64,000 bases of DNA from Gimesia sp. (GTDB lineage Bacteria > Planctomycetota > Planctomycetia > Planctomycetales > Planctomycetaceae), in assembly GCA_002706765.1 (NCBI GenBank), contig PAJV01000018.1, positions 1 through 64,000 on the forward strand, given 5' to 3'. Shown one piece after another: positions 41,252 to 49,303 of this stretch. The stretch's first letter is position 1. Each line of letters starts with the position of its first letter. A program made the position numbers and the translations under genes. Under the pieces are notes generated by a model, which had not been told where the DNA came from, ran no database searches, and saw nothing but the letters and a program-made list of their open reading frames with translations.

Positions 41252-41455
41252 GAATGCATCACATTCAGCCATAGCACCTCTCAATCGATTTGACTCGGTT
41301 CAAATATCCCTGCAGACGCTCCAGTTAAACCAGGGCCCGCATGAAAACAGCCTGATGGCAAGCGGATAGAGATAGTCTGCTGTTGAAAAATCTCTGCTCC
41401 TCAAGGCCCCGGCTGCGTTGACCCACGATGGACTCATGATAGAATGAACGTCCCG

Positions 41456-41529
41456 CGGGATGTGGCTCAGCCTGGTAGAGCGCTGCGTTCGGGACGCAGA
41501 GGTCGCAAGTTCAAATCTTGTCATCCCGA
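41456..41529 (+). tRNA. tRNA-Pro(CGG)
   Basis: A 74-nt tRNA with acceptor CGGGATG/CATCCCG, discriminator A and no encoded CCA. The anticodon stem CTGCG/CGCAG encloses TTCGGGA, giving anticodon CGG. The T arm is AAGTTCAAATCTT. Accessory-type sequence and gene debris follow immediately, so it may once have served as an integration site. Confidence 0.95.
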
Positions 41530-41655
41530 CTTTTAAGTTGTTTTATAGAAACAGCTTACAAGCGCTATTTCTGGCCCGTTATCCACCGGATCATCTTGGT
41601 CCCTTAAAGTGGTCCGTTATTCTGTAATTTTTCATGCAAAATTACAACTCTCTGA

Positions 41656-41892
41656 GCCGCTCCGAATCGCTTCCCTCGCCCCCTGAACGGCAAACGTGCC
41701 CCCTTCTCTTACATCCGGCCCCTAAATCCCTCTCAGGAAGCTGTGCAACGTCTGGCTGATCCACAGCAGCTGCGTAACAGTCAGGCGTTAAGAGAGCAGG
41801 TTGCGTCACAGATGACTATGGTTCAATCCAACCAGGATCAGTTACTGGTGGACCGTTTCCGACAGGTCCACCTCGCAGTGACCGGAAGTTAA
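41656..41892 (+). pseudogene. C-terminal remnant of an unidentified gene
   Basis: In one frame from just after a TGA at 41653 to a TAA at 41890 the translation is protein-like (SYIRPLNPSQEAVQRLADPQQ, then helical Gln/Arg-rich sequence ending VHLAVTGS), but it has no ATG start and no ribosome-binding site. It looks like the tail of a disrupted gene beside tRNA-Pro. I do not recognise the family. The rest of 41530-41655 shows nothing. Confidence 0.3.
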
Positions 41893-41923
41893 TCTGAAGG
41901 TTGCCGATCCTCCACAGAGTGGT

Positions 41924-43312
41924 TTACTCCTGCAATACAAACTCTGACCCACTCTTGAGATATAAACGCGCCCAATTTGGACTCATGGCGTGTGAAGGTT
42001 CGTTGTAATACGGGATATAGAATTGGCATCGGACGGTGCCAAAAGAATCTATGAAGAGGTATCTTCCTGTATTCGTCTCTTCGACCAGAATCCAATCGTC
42101 TACAGTTTGCGTTTGCCGCCCCTCAGTTGCCGAAACGAAGAGACCATTGCCCAAGTACTCTGTAGTCTTATCAGAGAAGTTAAAAAAGGCAATATTGCTA
42201 CTCCCCCCTCGAATGTCCGACCAGTCCCAGGACGTAAAGCTCACGTTATTATTGAAAACCGAAATGGTCGACTCGTTCACGATGTTGATATCATGTTGTG
42301 CAAGCCAGGGCCCCTGTTGATACCACACAATCGAGCCATCTTGTGGCCGAAACTGAACAATCGCGCTCTTATCGCGAAGACTTAAAAACAAATCTCCCTT
42401 CCTCCAAAACTTGCCGTCACTCTTGACGGGCAACACATTATTCAGATGGTACGGATCCCGGTAGGGACCGTCTGGCATGATTGTCGCCGGCGTCGCCTCC
42501 AACAGCGTCTGAATCAAACCGTTGTTTGAAAACATGTCGCTCAGTGAGTAGAAATGGAGCCTCTTGCCCTCTGCATCAAGGCATAACACTGCGTCCTCAC
42601 GGAATCGCAAGTCTTTGGCGAGTGAATGCCTCAAATCAACGGAGCAAGTCCAGATATTGCCGTCTTCGTCCAGTTCAATCGAATGATGAACAAGCTCCTC
42701 ACTTTTCCAGAGCAGGTCTGATTTCTCGTCCAGCTTGTACATGTACCCCACTACTCCGCAGTGGAATATCAGGGACATGTCAGCTCCGATAATCGGCGAA
42801 AGAATTCGAATCGCGGCGAGATTGTTCGGTAACCGCTTATGTAAGGACACTGAGATTTCCTTTGCTTCGAAATCGGCCTTCACTTCTTGTTTTAACCTCT
42901 GTATATCTTCGAAGATCTTTCGTAGCGGAACGTGCCAGGTATGTGCTACTTCACCGGTCTTGATGTTCTGCAGATAAACGCTACCTTCATCGGCCCCCTC
43001 GTAGCGGTAGTACAGCAGGTAAAGGTGGTTGCTCAGGTCTTGGATATCAGAGAGTTCGCCCAGCCTGGCAAGATCAGGGTCTGTATTCATAACGAATTCC
43101 TGATGCTCCAGCCCGGTCGATTTTACAGAGAGCCAGAGTTTCACAGTTTCAGGGACGCTGGCGGCGGCCAGCAAGCCTTTATCTACGACGTTCCGGTCGT
43201 TTGGCTGTTTTTCGACAGCTCTTATACTCAGCCAGACAAGCCCCCAAAGACAAAAGAACAGAACCAGAAGGCGTCGAAGAACTCTGATTGCCTGGTCGCG
43301 ATTAAACTTCAT
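41924..43312 (-). CDS. Membrane-anchored arylsulfotransferase-like protein
   Basis: A 462-residue protein with an N-terminal anchor (VLRRLLVLFFCLWGLVWLSI, about 11-30) and a large exported part. The layout resembles ASST-type (PAPS-independent arylsulfotransferase) beta-propellers: HSIELDEDGNIWTC near 215, DPYHLNNVLPVKSDGKFWRKGDLFLSLRDKSAIVQF near 290-325, then GSIVWYQQGPWLAQHDINIV with a QHD near 340, and ISVFNNN. The catalytic His of ASST cannot be fixed by eye, so activity is uncertain. Its start overlaps the end of the upstream sulfotransferase gene by 11 bp, a strong sign of a common operon and pathway. The alternative is a propeller binding protein without catalysis. Confidence 0.5.
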   Translation of the reverse strand: MKFNRDQAIRVLRRLLVLFFCLWGLVWLSIRAVEKQPNDRNVVDKGLLAAASVPETVKLWLSVKSTGLEHQEFVMNTDPDLARLGELSDIQDLSNHLYLLYYRYEGADEGSVYLQNIKTGEVAHTWHVPLRKIFEDIQRLKQEVKADFEAKEISVSLHKRLPNNLAAIRILSPIIGADMSLIFHCGVVGYMYKLDEKSDLLWKSEELVHHSIELDEDGNIWTCSVDLRHSLAKDLRFREDAVLCLDAEGKRLHFYSLSDMFSNNGLIQTLLEATPATIMPDGPYRDPYHLNNVLPVKSDGKFWRKGDLFLSLRDKSAIVQFRPQDGSIVWYQQGPWLAQHDINIVNESTISVFNNNVSFTSWDWSDIRGGSSNIAFFNFSDKTTEYLGNGLFVSATEGRQTQTVDDWILVEETNTGRYLFIDSFGTVRCQFYIPYYNEPSHAMSPNWARLYLKSGSEFVLQE

Positions 43313-44774
43313 GATTGATGGCCACCTTTAGCAGCTTGTCATAGAGTTGTCTGGAGTCTGGAAGAACAGTGGATTCACCCTGTTCGGAGCGAGTGCGTCG
43401 CCATTCCTTGATTTCAATCGCTTCGAATCGTTTGGCATCAATATCGAGAAACGGGCACAGACTCAACAACGACCCGCATGGATTTGCTAAATATTTCTCA
43501 TAGCAAAAGAAACAGAAGTCGGGTTCGCCCGCGTAGAGATCGAATGCGTCGCGGTAGAAAACGTGCCAGACGCGAAGCCAATACTCAAGGCTACTCGGGT
43601 CAGCGGCTGTAAGCGATTCGTCATCACATTCGCCGAGTAACATCGTTTTCGAATGGAGTCCGAACTCGTGGTGGACAAGGAGATCCATGTAGTCGAGGGC
43701 GAAATCGTCTTCCTTCTGTAATTTGGATAAAATGTTGTGCTGCTCAAGTAGTGATTTCGCTTGAGCATACGGTTCTCTAAACGGGATCACGGTCCTCGTG
43801 GTCAGCCCGTTCCCTGCATCAAGTCGATGCAGAGACCTGGCACGAAGAAGATGATTGTTGTTCTTCATCAGATAGGTCTTGCCACCTGCAACCATGCTCC
43901 GAAACTTCTGATATTCAGCGTGGATGTCTTCGGCAACGTTATGTTGAATCAAGCGTTCTACTTGAACAAAGTCGGCCCCGGCGAAGTGTAGCCAAAATGG
44001 CTCCTCTAACGCTTCATAGGTGCTGAGGCTATGAAGTATTCCGTCCTTGTGCGACCGCTCCTTCTCCTTATCTTTCTTGCGTGAGATCAGTTTGGGGCCA
44101 GTTCGAGGCATCAACACAAATGGCATGTTTCGATAGGAAAGGCTCACAAAATCTGGCAACTGACCCAGGTACTGCATCAACGAGGTAGAGCCGGACCGTG
44201 CCAGCCCGGCGATGTAGACGTGTTGCAAAGGCGGAACGAGTTCCTTCCTGTTCGTAATGCACTCGAACCACCATTGGAGTTTCATAATCCCTCTGTTGCC
44301 CAAGAAGAGGTAGTGAAGAAATTTGTCCAGGGCAGAGTATTCCCAGCTACCAGATGTTTTCGGAAGGAAGGGCAACAAGATGAGCGGAAGCAAAGTCCCG
44401 GCGATGAAAGGCCAGTGTAGCAAGTATTGAGGGAATGCTGATTCTCTCCATAGTTCAGGAGAAAAAAAAGATTTTTGGTTTTCCCCTCTGGCCGACTCCA
44501 AAGTAATGGCCAATAAAGCAATCGTCGCGCCGACAAGAAGAACGATCAATACAATTCTAAAAAGCACCTGCAAAAAAGAGATGACCACCGGTTTGTATGC
44601 CTGCTTAGCAAGTCTAAACCGCTGATCATCGTCAAACAGGGGATGACCGCTATGGTAGGCGAATTTCGCGATCGAAAGAATCCAACTGTCGACGGAATGA
44701 CGGATCTTGAGCCCCTTAAGCACAATCAATAGAATAAGGGAGACCACAACGCCGGAAAGGAATTCATAAATCAT
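43302..44774 (-). CDS. Membrane-anchored PAPS-type sulfotransferase
   Basis: The product has 490 residues from the ATG at 44774, which overlaps the stop of the small membrane protein (ATGA). The upstream in-frame ATG at 44960 would only read the 50-codon gene in another frame. Hydrophobic segments at about 5-22, 62-92 and 118-138 form a membrane domain. The sulfotransferase domain starts near 185 with HVYIAGLARSGSTSLMQYLG, the 5'-phosphosulfate loop of the Sulfotransfer_3 type (about 186-204). A VIPFREPYAQAKSLLEQH segment resembles the 3'-phosphate-binding RDP motif, followed by FCFFCYEKYLANPCG. It should transfer sulfate from PAPS to a hydroxyl of a lipid or glycan at the membrane. The acceptor is unknown. 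Confidence 0.75.
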   Translation of the reverse strand: MIYEFLSGVVVSLILLIVLKGLKIRHSVDSWILSIAKFAYHSGHPLFDDDQRFRLAKQAYKPVVISFLQVLFRIVLIVLLVGATIALLAITLESARGENQKSFFSPELWRESAFPQYLLHWPFIAGTLLPLILLPFLPKTSGSWEYSALDKFLHYLFLGNRGIMKLQWWFECITNRKELVPPLQHVYIAGLARSGSTSLMQYLGQLPDFVSLSYRNMPFVLMPRTGPKLISRKKDKEKERSHKDGILHSLSTYEALEEPFWLHFAGADFVQVERLIQHNVAEDIHAEYQKFRSMVAGGKTYLMKNNNHLLRARSLHRLDAGNGLTTRTVIPFREPYAQAKSLLEQHNILSKLQKEDDFALDYMDLLVHHEFGLHSKTMLLGECDDESLTAADPSSLEYWLRVWHVFYRDAFDLYAGEPDFCFFCYEKYLANPCGSLLSLCPFLDIDAKRFEAIEIKEWRRTRSEQGESTVLPDSRQLYDKLLKVAINHEV

Positions 44775-44923
44775 GAATTCCTTTTCTCCGAGATCCGCTT
44801 CAGCAATCTTTTCAGCGGGAACCACAGGAATGTGAATAGTGTAATTGAAATGAGTGAGAAAACTCCGATGACCACCAGTAGCGCACCTGCGCCGAGACCA
44901 GGTCCGAGATATGCGAAGATCAT
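44771..44923 (-). CDS. 50-residue small membrane protein
   Basis: The frame from the ATG at 44923 to a TGA at 44771 encodes 50 residues: MIFAYLGPGLGAGALLVV at the start, one hydrophobic helix up to about residue 35, and a basic end (KRLLKRISEKRNS). The YLGPGLGAG opening is reminiscent of short membrane proteins next to sulfotransferase and phosphatase genes in other bacteria. Its stop overlaps the sulfotransferase start by 4 nt, implying translational coupling. It is probably an assembly or anchoring partner. Confidence 0.6.
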   Translation of the reverse strand: MIFAYLGPGLGAGALLVVIGVFSLISITLFTFLWFPLKRLLKRISEKRNS

Positions 44924-45084
44924 TTTCAACTAGTCCTTTGTTTGGTTCCCGCGATGACAAAAAGTCAAAGTTGCGAAAAACGAACGCAATTCTTCGAGTT
45001 TAATTCAGACGCGAATCAAGCCTTTCACAACCACTGGCAATAGACGTCAACTGCCGCTCCGGTTCGCGCAATTGTTCGCTGTCA

Positions 45085-45597
45085 TCAGTGGCTGAAACGT
45101 TCCAATTTTATAGTCTCAAATTGCTTGGCATTTGCAAGTTGTACACGGATGTCCTCAGGGTTATAGTAAAACCACCCCATGTCAGCGTCACCCTCCGACC
45201 ATTCAACTTGAAAGTGTCCGGCTGAAATTCGTAACTGCCCATCATCATTTACCACTAAGAACTTGCGCTCACCATCAGGCTTATATTTTTCAAATAACAG
45301 ACCGGTCCCTGTCATGACTGCCATTCCTTTTGTTTGGTACCGAAAACGGTATCTCACAGGCTTCGAGGTCGTAATCACGTCGGCGTTTCTTGTCACGGGA
45401 CACTGAAATACAACGAGTGCGACCCCCTCATCATCCACGAAAGCGAGCATAGTGTCGGCATAGTGAATTGGTGCGGAGATTCTCGCAGGCGGGGCGGAGC
45501 GTTCCGCTGGCTCGCCATGTCCGCCCGCCAATACAATTGTTGACACGACGGCGGTAACCGTAGCCACCGTGATCCGTGTCTGGGGGCGTTTCAACAT
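45085..45597 (-). CDS. Exported protein of unknown function
   Basis: A 170-residue protein with a signal-like N-terminus (about 8-25, TRITVATVTAVVSTIVLAGG). The mature part alternates beta-strand patterns (YRFRYQTKGMAVMTGTGLLFEKY, GQLRISAGHFQVEWSEGDADMGWFYYNPEDIRV). I do not recognise the family. It lies 162 bp upstream of the sulfotransferase set on the same strand, and could belong to it. Confidence 0.5.
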   Translation of the reverse strand: MLKRPQTRITVATVTAVVSTIVLAGGHGEPAERSAPPARISAPIHYADTMLAFVDDEGVALVVFQCPVTRNADVITTSKPVRYRFRYQTKGMAVMTGTGLLFEKYKPDGERKFLVVNDDGQLRISAGHFQVEWSEGDADMGWFYYNPEDIRVQLANAKQFETIKLERFSH

Positions 45598-46368
45598 TCA
45601 ATCCTTCCTTGCCAGCGAACTTGAATTAAGCTGAATTATTTCAGTATAACCCTTTAACGGTAGAGTTGGTGGAATTTTGTATGGCTGTGGAATAATTGTC
45701 AAGAGAAAATTGAGCAAGTGCGTTTAAAGAATGCCGGGGTAATGTTGGTTTTTGCGAAAGTCTACTAAATTACTCATAACTCATCGTGAACTGCCCAAGA
45801 TGAATGCGTTATTGTCGTATTCGAAATCAAAATCGTTTTTTTCCGTCAGTGGTGACAAAATCGGAGCAGCTTTGAACGTCGCTACAGCACGGCCACGAGA
45901 GTGCCTCACTATTAAAAATGACTGCTGATTATATCGTGGAGTTCGCCTGGATCATGTCAAAGTATCAAGCATGCTCGAAATCAGACATCAAGACTCTGCT
46001 AAAAACTCCCACGATCAAAAAACATACCAAAGAGAACCGCCAGTAGTTGGATGAACTGATCGAGTAACTTAGTACAGAATAGTCAGCCTGAAAAAAACAA
46101 TTATTTGCTTTCCTTCAGGACAGGGCTTACTTTCCAGGATTCACCAGCTAAGATCCTCCCTCAGTCATTTGGAGTCCTTACTAGTTGCACTGGATACTTC
46201 TTCGCGACTTCCGTCCATAATCAACCGGGATTTCATCGCAGTCATCTGTATTCCACTTCAGTACCGGATTCAGATCGTCTTGCCGTGTTACCTTAACCTT
46301 AACACCTGACCGTTTGAGGCGATCAAATAAGGCTGGTATCAGTCCGGTAAGAACGATGGTTTTCCCGC
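45598..46368. other. Intergenic region with decayed coding sequence, about 770 bp
   Basis: No complete gene. One plus-strand frame at 45918-46046 (42 residues, from MTADYIVEFAWIMSKYQ) looks weakly protein-like but cannot be named. The right part holds the helicase-like fragment listed separately. The mix suggests deletion and decay at a junction. Confidence 0.4.
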
Positions 46369-46383
46369 ATGAGCACTTTCGGC
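46181..46383 (-). pseudogene. Possible remnant of an ATPase/helicase gene
   Basis: An open minus-strand frame without start codon translates to protein-like sequence: CSCGKTIVLTGLIPALFDRL, then KRSGVKVKVTRQDDLNPVLKW, ending at a TAG at 46181. CGKT after a basic stretch suggests the end of a Walker A motif and DRLKRSGVKV the following helix-strand. It is bounded by a stop upstream and overlaps the start of the next gene on the other strand. I read it as debris of a P-loop protein; chance is possible. Confidence 0.3.
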
Positions 46384-47325
46384 GAGGCGATTACTGGGAA
46401 AGTCCACCCCGTTGCTTGTGCAGTTGAAGTCTTTGGCTGGAAACTTGAGAAGGCAGTTGGTCAACCGCACTTTTACGGATACGGTGATCATAACCTGCGG
46501 CAGATGCGGAACTGGTTCGGCCTGACAGGGCAAAAAGAAGTATTAAACTGGGTGATCCAGTCTTACTACGAGGAACTTAAGCCAGATGACAAGCCAACTC
46601 TGAGTATTTATTTACGCCCCGCTTCTCGCGTAGACCTGGGATTACAGTGCTTGATAGCAGAATCTATTTTCCCGAACTTTCTGTCCAATGACAGGTGGGA
46701 GCACGAATTTATTGATTACTTTAAGTTAACCCAGGAATTACCTACCACAGAAGAGAGAAAGGAAGCCGTTCAGATATACAAGAGAGACCGCATCAAGTTT
46801 GCATACCTTCATTTGATGGGCAAGATTAAGAATGAACCCTGTAAGCGGAAACCTCGCAAAACAGCGCCTCGTTCTCCAGCCCAGGAAATCAGCAAGATCC
46901 GACAAAAACTGCAAGCCTTGGAATCAAAATCACCTGAAACCATCATCATGCCTTATCTACTGAATAAACCTGGGAACAGGAAAAAGCGTATTGCAACACT
47001 ATGGAGGACTACATTGAGCTGGGACGTCAAAGAAAGCGGACTCGCGTATTTTTACAGAAGCCGACGTGTAAATGGAAAACCGGTAAAAGTTTATGTGGGC
47101 CGGGGACAAAAGGGAGTAGAAGCAGAACATCAGGACCAGGAACGCCGCTTGAAACAGCAGCGTGACCAGCAGCACTGGGAAACCAAACTGTCCCAGGCCG
47201 AGCAGGCAGCGCGACACACAGCTGAATCAGCATCGCTTGTCACGCTGCTGCACAGGGCGCTTCTTATCGACGCTGGCTACTACCTCCACAAAGGACATGA
47301 ATGGAGGAGGCGGAGAGCAGTATGA
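46369..47325 (+). CDS. Unrecognised 318-residue basic protein, accessory type
   Basis: I do not recognise a function. The first half (to about 150) is a mixed domain with GQPHFYGYGDHNLRQMRNWFG. A basic Pro/Arg/Lys linker lies near 160-180 (CKRKPRKTAPRSPAQEISKI). The third part has ESGLAYFYRSRRVNGKPVKVYVGRG near 230-255, a motif I have seen often in accessory proteins of planctomycetes and other bacteria, followed by a charged coiled coil. No clear ribosome-binding site is visible and the start lies over a decayed minus-strand frame, so the N-terminus may be truncated. It is coupled to the next gene by an ATGA overlap. Confidence 0.5.
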   Translation: MSTFGEAITGKVHPVACAVEVFGWKLEKAVGQPHFYGYGDHNLRQMRNWFGLTGQKEVLNWVIQSYYEELKPDDKPTLSIYLRPASRVDLGLQCLIAESIFPNFLSNDRWEHEFIDYFKLTQELPTTEERKEAVQIYKRDRIKFAYLHLMGKIKNEPCKRKPRKTAPRSPAQEISKIRQKLQALESKSPETIIMPYLLNKPGNRKKRIATLWRTTLSWDVKESGLAYFYRSRRVNGKPVKVYVGRGQKGVEAEHQDQERRLKQQRDQQHWETKLSQAEQAARHTAESASLVTLLHRALLIDAGYYLHKGHEWRRRRAV

Positions 47326-47843
47326 CTGAATCAACAAATCCCCCCGATATACTTAAGAAGAAGGCCCTGGAATCGGTCATCAAGAAAGCGAATGCAGGTG
47401 ATCAGAACGCCCTCAGGTTGTTACGGAAGTTTCTCGATCTGCAACCTCAGATCTGGAATGAAGTAGGAGACGTTGCCAAGATCGCTGAGAAGGCGTGGAT
47501 CACATTGATTACGAACGGCGACTCCCTGATCCAGGAATCACTTCAGAAAAAACTGGCTGTGCTCAACCAGGAGATTCTAGGCGACTCTGATCATATCTTT
47601 GGTCAGATGCTCGCAGATGTGATTCGAGCCACCTGGCTGGAAACGCATTACCTGATGAGTATCGACGCTGATGCCACTAACAGAACAGCATGCCAGAGTA
47701 CTTTGATGATAAAACGCCTTGAATCCGCCCAACGCAGGTATACATCAGCGATCAAGCAGTACTGTCAGATCAAGAAACTGCTCCCGATCGAACACCGTAA
47801 GCCCGATCTCAGGATTTTCAGGCCACAGCAGGAGAGAGCTTGA
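47322..47843 (+). CDS. Unrecognised 173-residue helical protein
   Basis: The ATG at 47322 overlaps the upstream stop (ATGA) and has GGAGG/GGAG sequence just before it; an upstream in-frame ATG at 47301 is less likely. The product is almost entirely helical (LESVIKKANAGDQNALRLLRKFLDL near 20-44, AWITLITNGDSLIQESLQKKL, and a MIKRLESAQRRYTSAIKQYCQIKKLLPIEH end). It resembles many small planctomycete proteins found next to the preceding gene type. No function can be offered; a DNA- or RNA-associated accessory role is a guess. Confidence 0.5.
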   Translation: MTESTNPPDILKKKALESVIKKANAGDQNALRLLRKFLDLQPQIWNEVGDVAKIAEKAWITLITNGDSLIQESLQKKLAVLNQEILGDSDHIFGQMLADVIRATWLETHYLMSIDADATNRTACQSTLMIKRLESAQRRYTSAIKQYCQIKKLLPIEHRKPDLRIFRPQQERA

Positions 47844-47845
47844 TT

Positions 47846-48001
47846 TTGCCAGGTTCCTCAGATCTCAAGGTTGAAACAAAATCATACACATGGGTGGAAT
47901 ACAGGGACAATTTGCGCGTTGCCCGTGTGCAAAAAAAACATACAGCGCCCGTCCTGGGCCAAATTCCGGTAGCGGGAGCCAAGACATGGAAATCGAGGTA
48001 A
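47846..48001 (+). CDS. Possible small ORF in the accessory operon
   Basis: From a TTG about 47846 to a TAA at 47999 one frame translates to a coding-like peptide of about 50 residues (SYTWVEYRDNLRVARVQKKH in the middle). It has no strong start and overlaps the next small frame by 16 nt. Confidence 0.25.
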   Translation: MPGSSDLKVETKSYTWVEYRDNLRVARVQKKHTAPVLGQIPVAGAKTWKSR

Positions 48002-48120
48002 ACAAAACGGCAGAATTGCATAACGTGATTGCTTTAAGGACTAGGGCACTGTTAGAATTGGAGGCTATTCCGAGCGTGGATCGGATGCAGTCTCAAGCTA
48101 TCTCGAAAAAAATCCGCTGA
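47986..48120 (+). CDS. Possible 44-residue small protein
   Basis: The frame from the ATG at 47986 to the TGA at 48118 gives MEIEVNKTAELHNVIALRTR and a helical remainder ending in AISKKIR. It ends 13 bp before the next gene. It may be the last member of the 46.4-48.1 kb set. Unrecognised. Confidence 0.3.
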   Translation: MEIEVNKTAELHNVIALRTRALLELEAIPSVDRMQSQAISKKIR

Positions 48121-48133
48121 AAGGAGTTCCAGA

Positions 48134-49189
48134 ATGTCTGGCGTCAGACAAACTTTGTTTTCCGGAACCCTGTTTCTCACCCTGCTGGCAGTTTTGTTTA
48201 CCCCCTCAATCGGTCAGACAGACAAACCGCAGGCTGAACAGTCAAAAGAACTGCAGACTCTGATTCAGGAACTGGAACGCAACGAAGCGTTGTACCGGAA
48301 TCTCAAGCTCAATCTGCAGATGGTCTACGAGCAGTCCCCTGGTCAGGTTGACTCCGACAAACGGGCCCGGCAAAAGTCAGAGCTCACTTTAATTGTGCAG
48401 GGAGATAAATATCGTCAGGAGAAACTAACCACAGGCCGTTTCCAACAAGGGTTTCTGTATCCCACCAATAAACCTTACAACCGTTTTAGTAGCGGAACCA
48501 CCGAGTCCAGTGCCGTCTTCGATGGAGAGACGCTGCGTAAGTTCTATCGATATGATCGAACTCCTGGCCTGACTGATGAAGAGCGGCAGCAGGGAGGGCA
48601 TGGTGATATCTCCGGCGAACAGAAATGCATGGAAAATCTGTTCCGACCACATATGCTGCTGTGTGAACATGAGGTGCGTGTTCCGCTTTCGACCTGGCTC
48701 AAAGGTAGGGATGCGATAGCGGCTTCTCCAGGCTGGCCCAATTACAATGATGGATGGTCATATAAAGTACAGTTGCTCGGAGAGGAAGAAATTCAGGGAC
48801 TGAATTGTATCAAAATCCGGATCGAGAAATTCCACATGAATGGCAAACTAACCAGCAAAACAATCCTCTGGCTGGCTCGCGACCGGAATCTGATCCCCGC
48901 ACAGGCCGTATTCTACCAGCCACCCAGATCGAAAGAGATTCCTCAATGTGAAGCATGGGTAGACGAATGGCAGGAAGTACGTCCTGGAGTCTGGTTTCCC
49001 CGGAAGTTCCACAAAGATCGTCTGAACTGGATCATATATCGATTGAAAAACAAACAGCAGGTCGGGTGGCGAAAAAAATACCAGGTCGAATCAATCGAGT
49101 TAGATCCTCTTCTCCCGGAGGACACCTTTACGAAACTGAAGTTTCCGAAAGGGCTCGAAGTCAGCCCCAGAGACGTGGAAAATAAATAG
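48134..49189 (+). CDS. Exported protein of unknown function, outer-membrane-lipoprotein-sorting type look
   Basis: A 351-residue protein with AAGGAG just upstream and an N-terminal signal (about 8-28, LFSGTLFLTLLAVLFTPSIG, then QTDKP). The mature part has a helical start (LQTLIQELERNEALYRNLKLNLQ) followed by antiparallel strands: KSELTLIVQGDKYRQEK, SSAVFDGETLRKFYRYD, and ILWLARDRNLIPAQAVFY. That pattern is of LolA/LolB-like or YdjY-type beta sheets that planctomycetes have in many exported copies. No catalytic motif is visible. It precedes the LRR protein by 115 bp and may share a transcript. Confidence 0.55.
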   Translation: MSGVRQTLFSGTLFLTLLAVLFTPSIGQTDKPQAEQSKELQTLIQELERNEALYRNLKLNLQMVYEQSPGQVDSDKRARQKSELTLIVQGDKYRQEKLTTGRFQQGFLYPTNKPYNRFSSGTTESSAVFDGETLRKFYRYDRTPGLTDEERQQGGHGDISGEQKCMENLFRPHMLLCEHEVRVPLSTWLKGRDAIAASPGWPNYNDGWSYKVQLLGEEEIQGLNCIKIRIEKFHMNGKLTSKTILWLARDRNLIPAQAVFYQPPRSKEIPQCEAWVDEWQEVRPGVWFPRKFHKDRLNWIIYRLKNKQQVGWRKKYQVESIELDPLLPEDTFTKLKFPKGLEVSPRDVENK

Positions 49190-49303
49190 GCGGATATGGG
49201 AATTCTCAGTCCAGGCTGCTACTGTACGAATTGTGCGGTGGCATGAACAAGTGTGTCGATAGCTGACTGTGAACTAACTCAACCATATCAAGGATGTAAA
49301 TAG

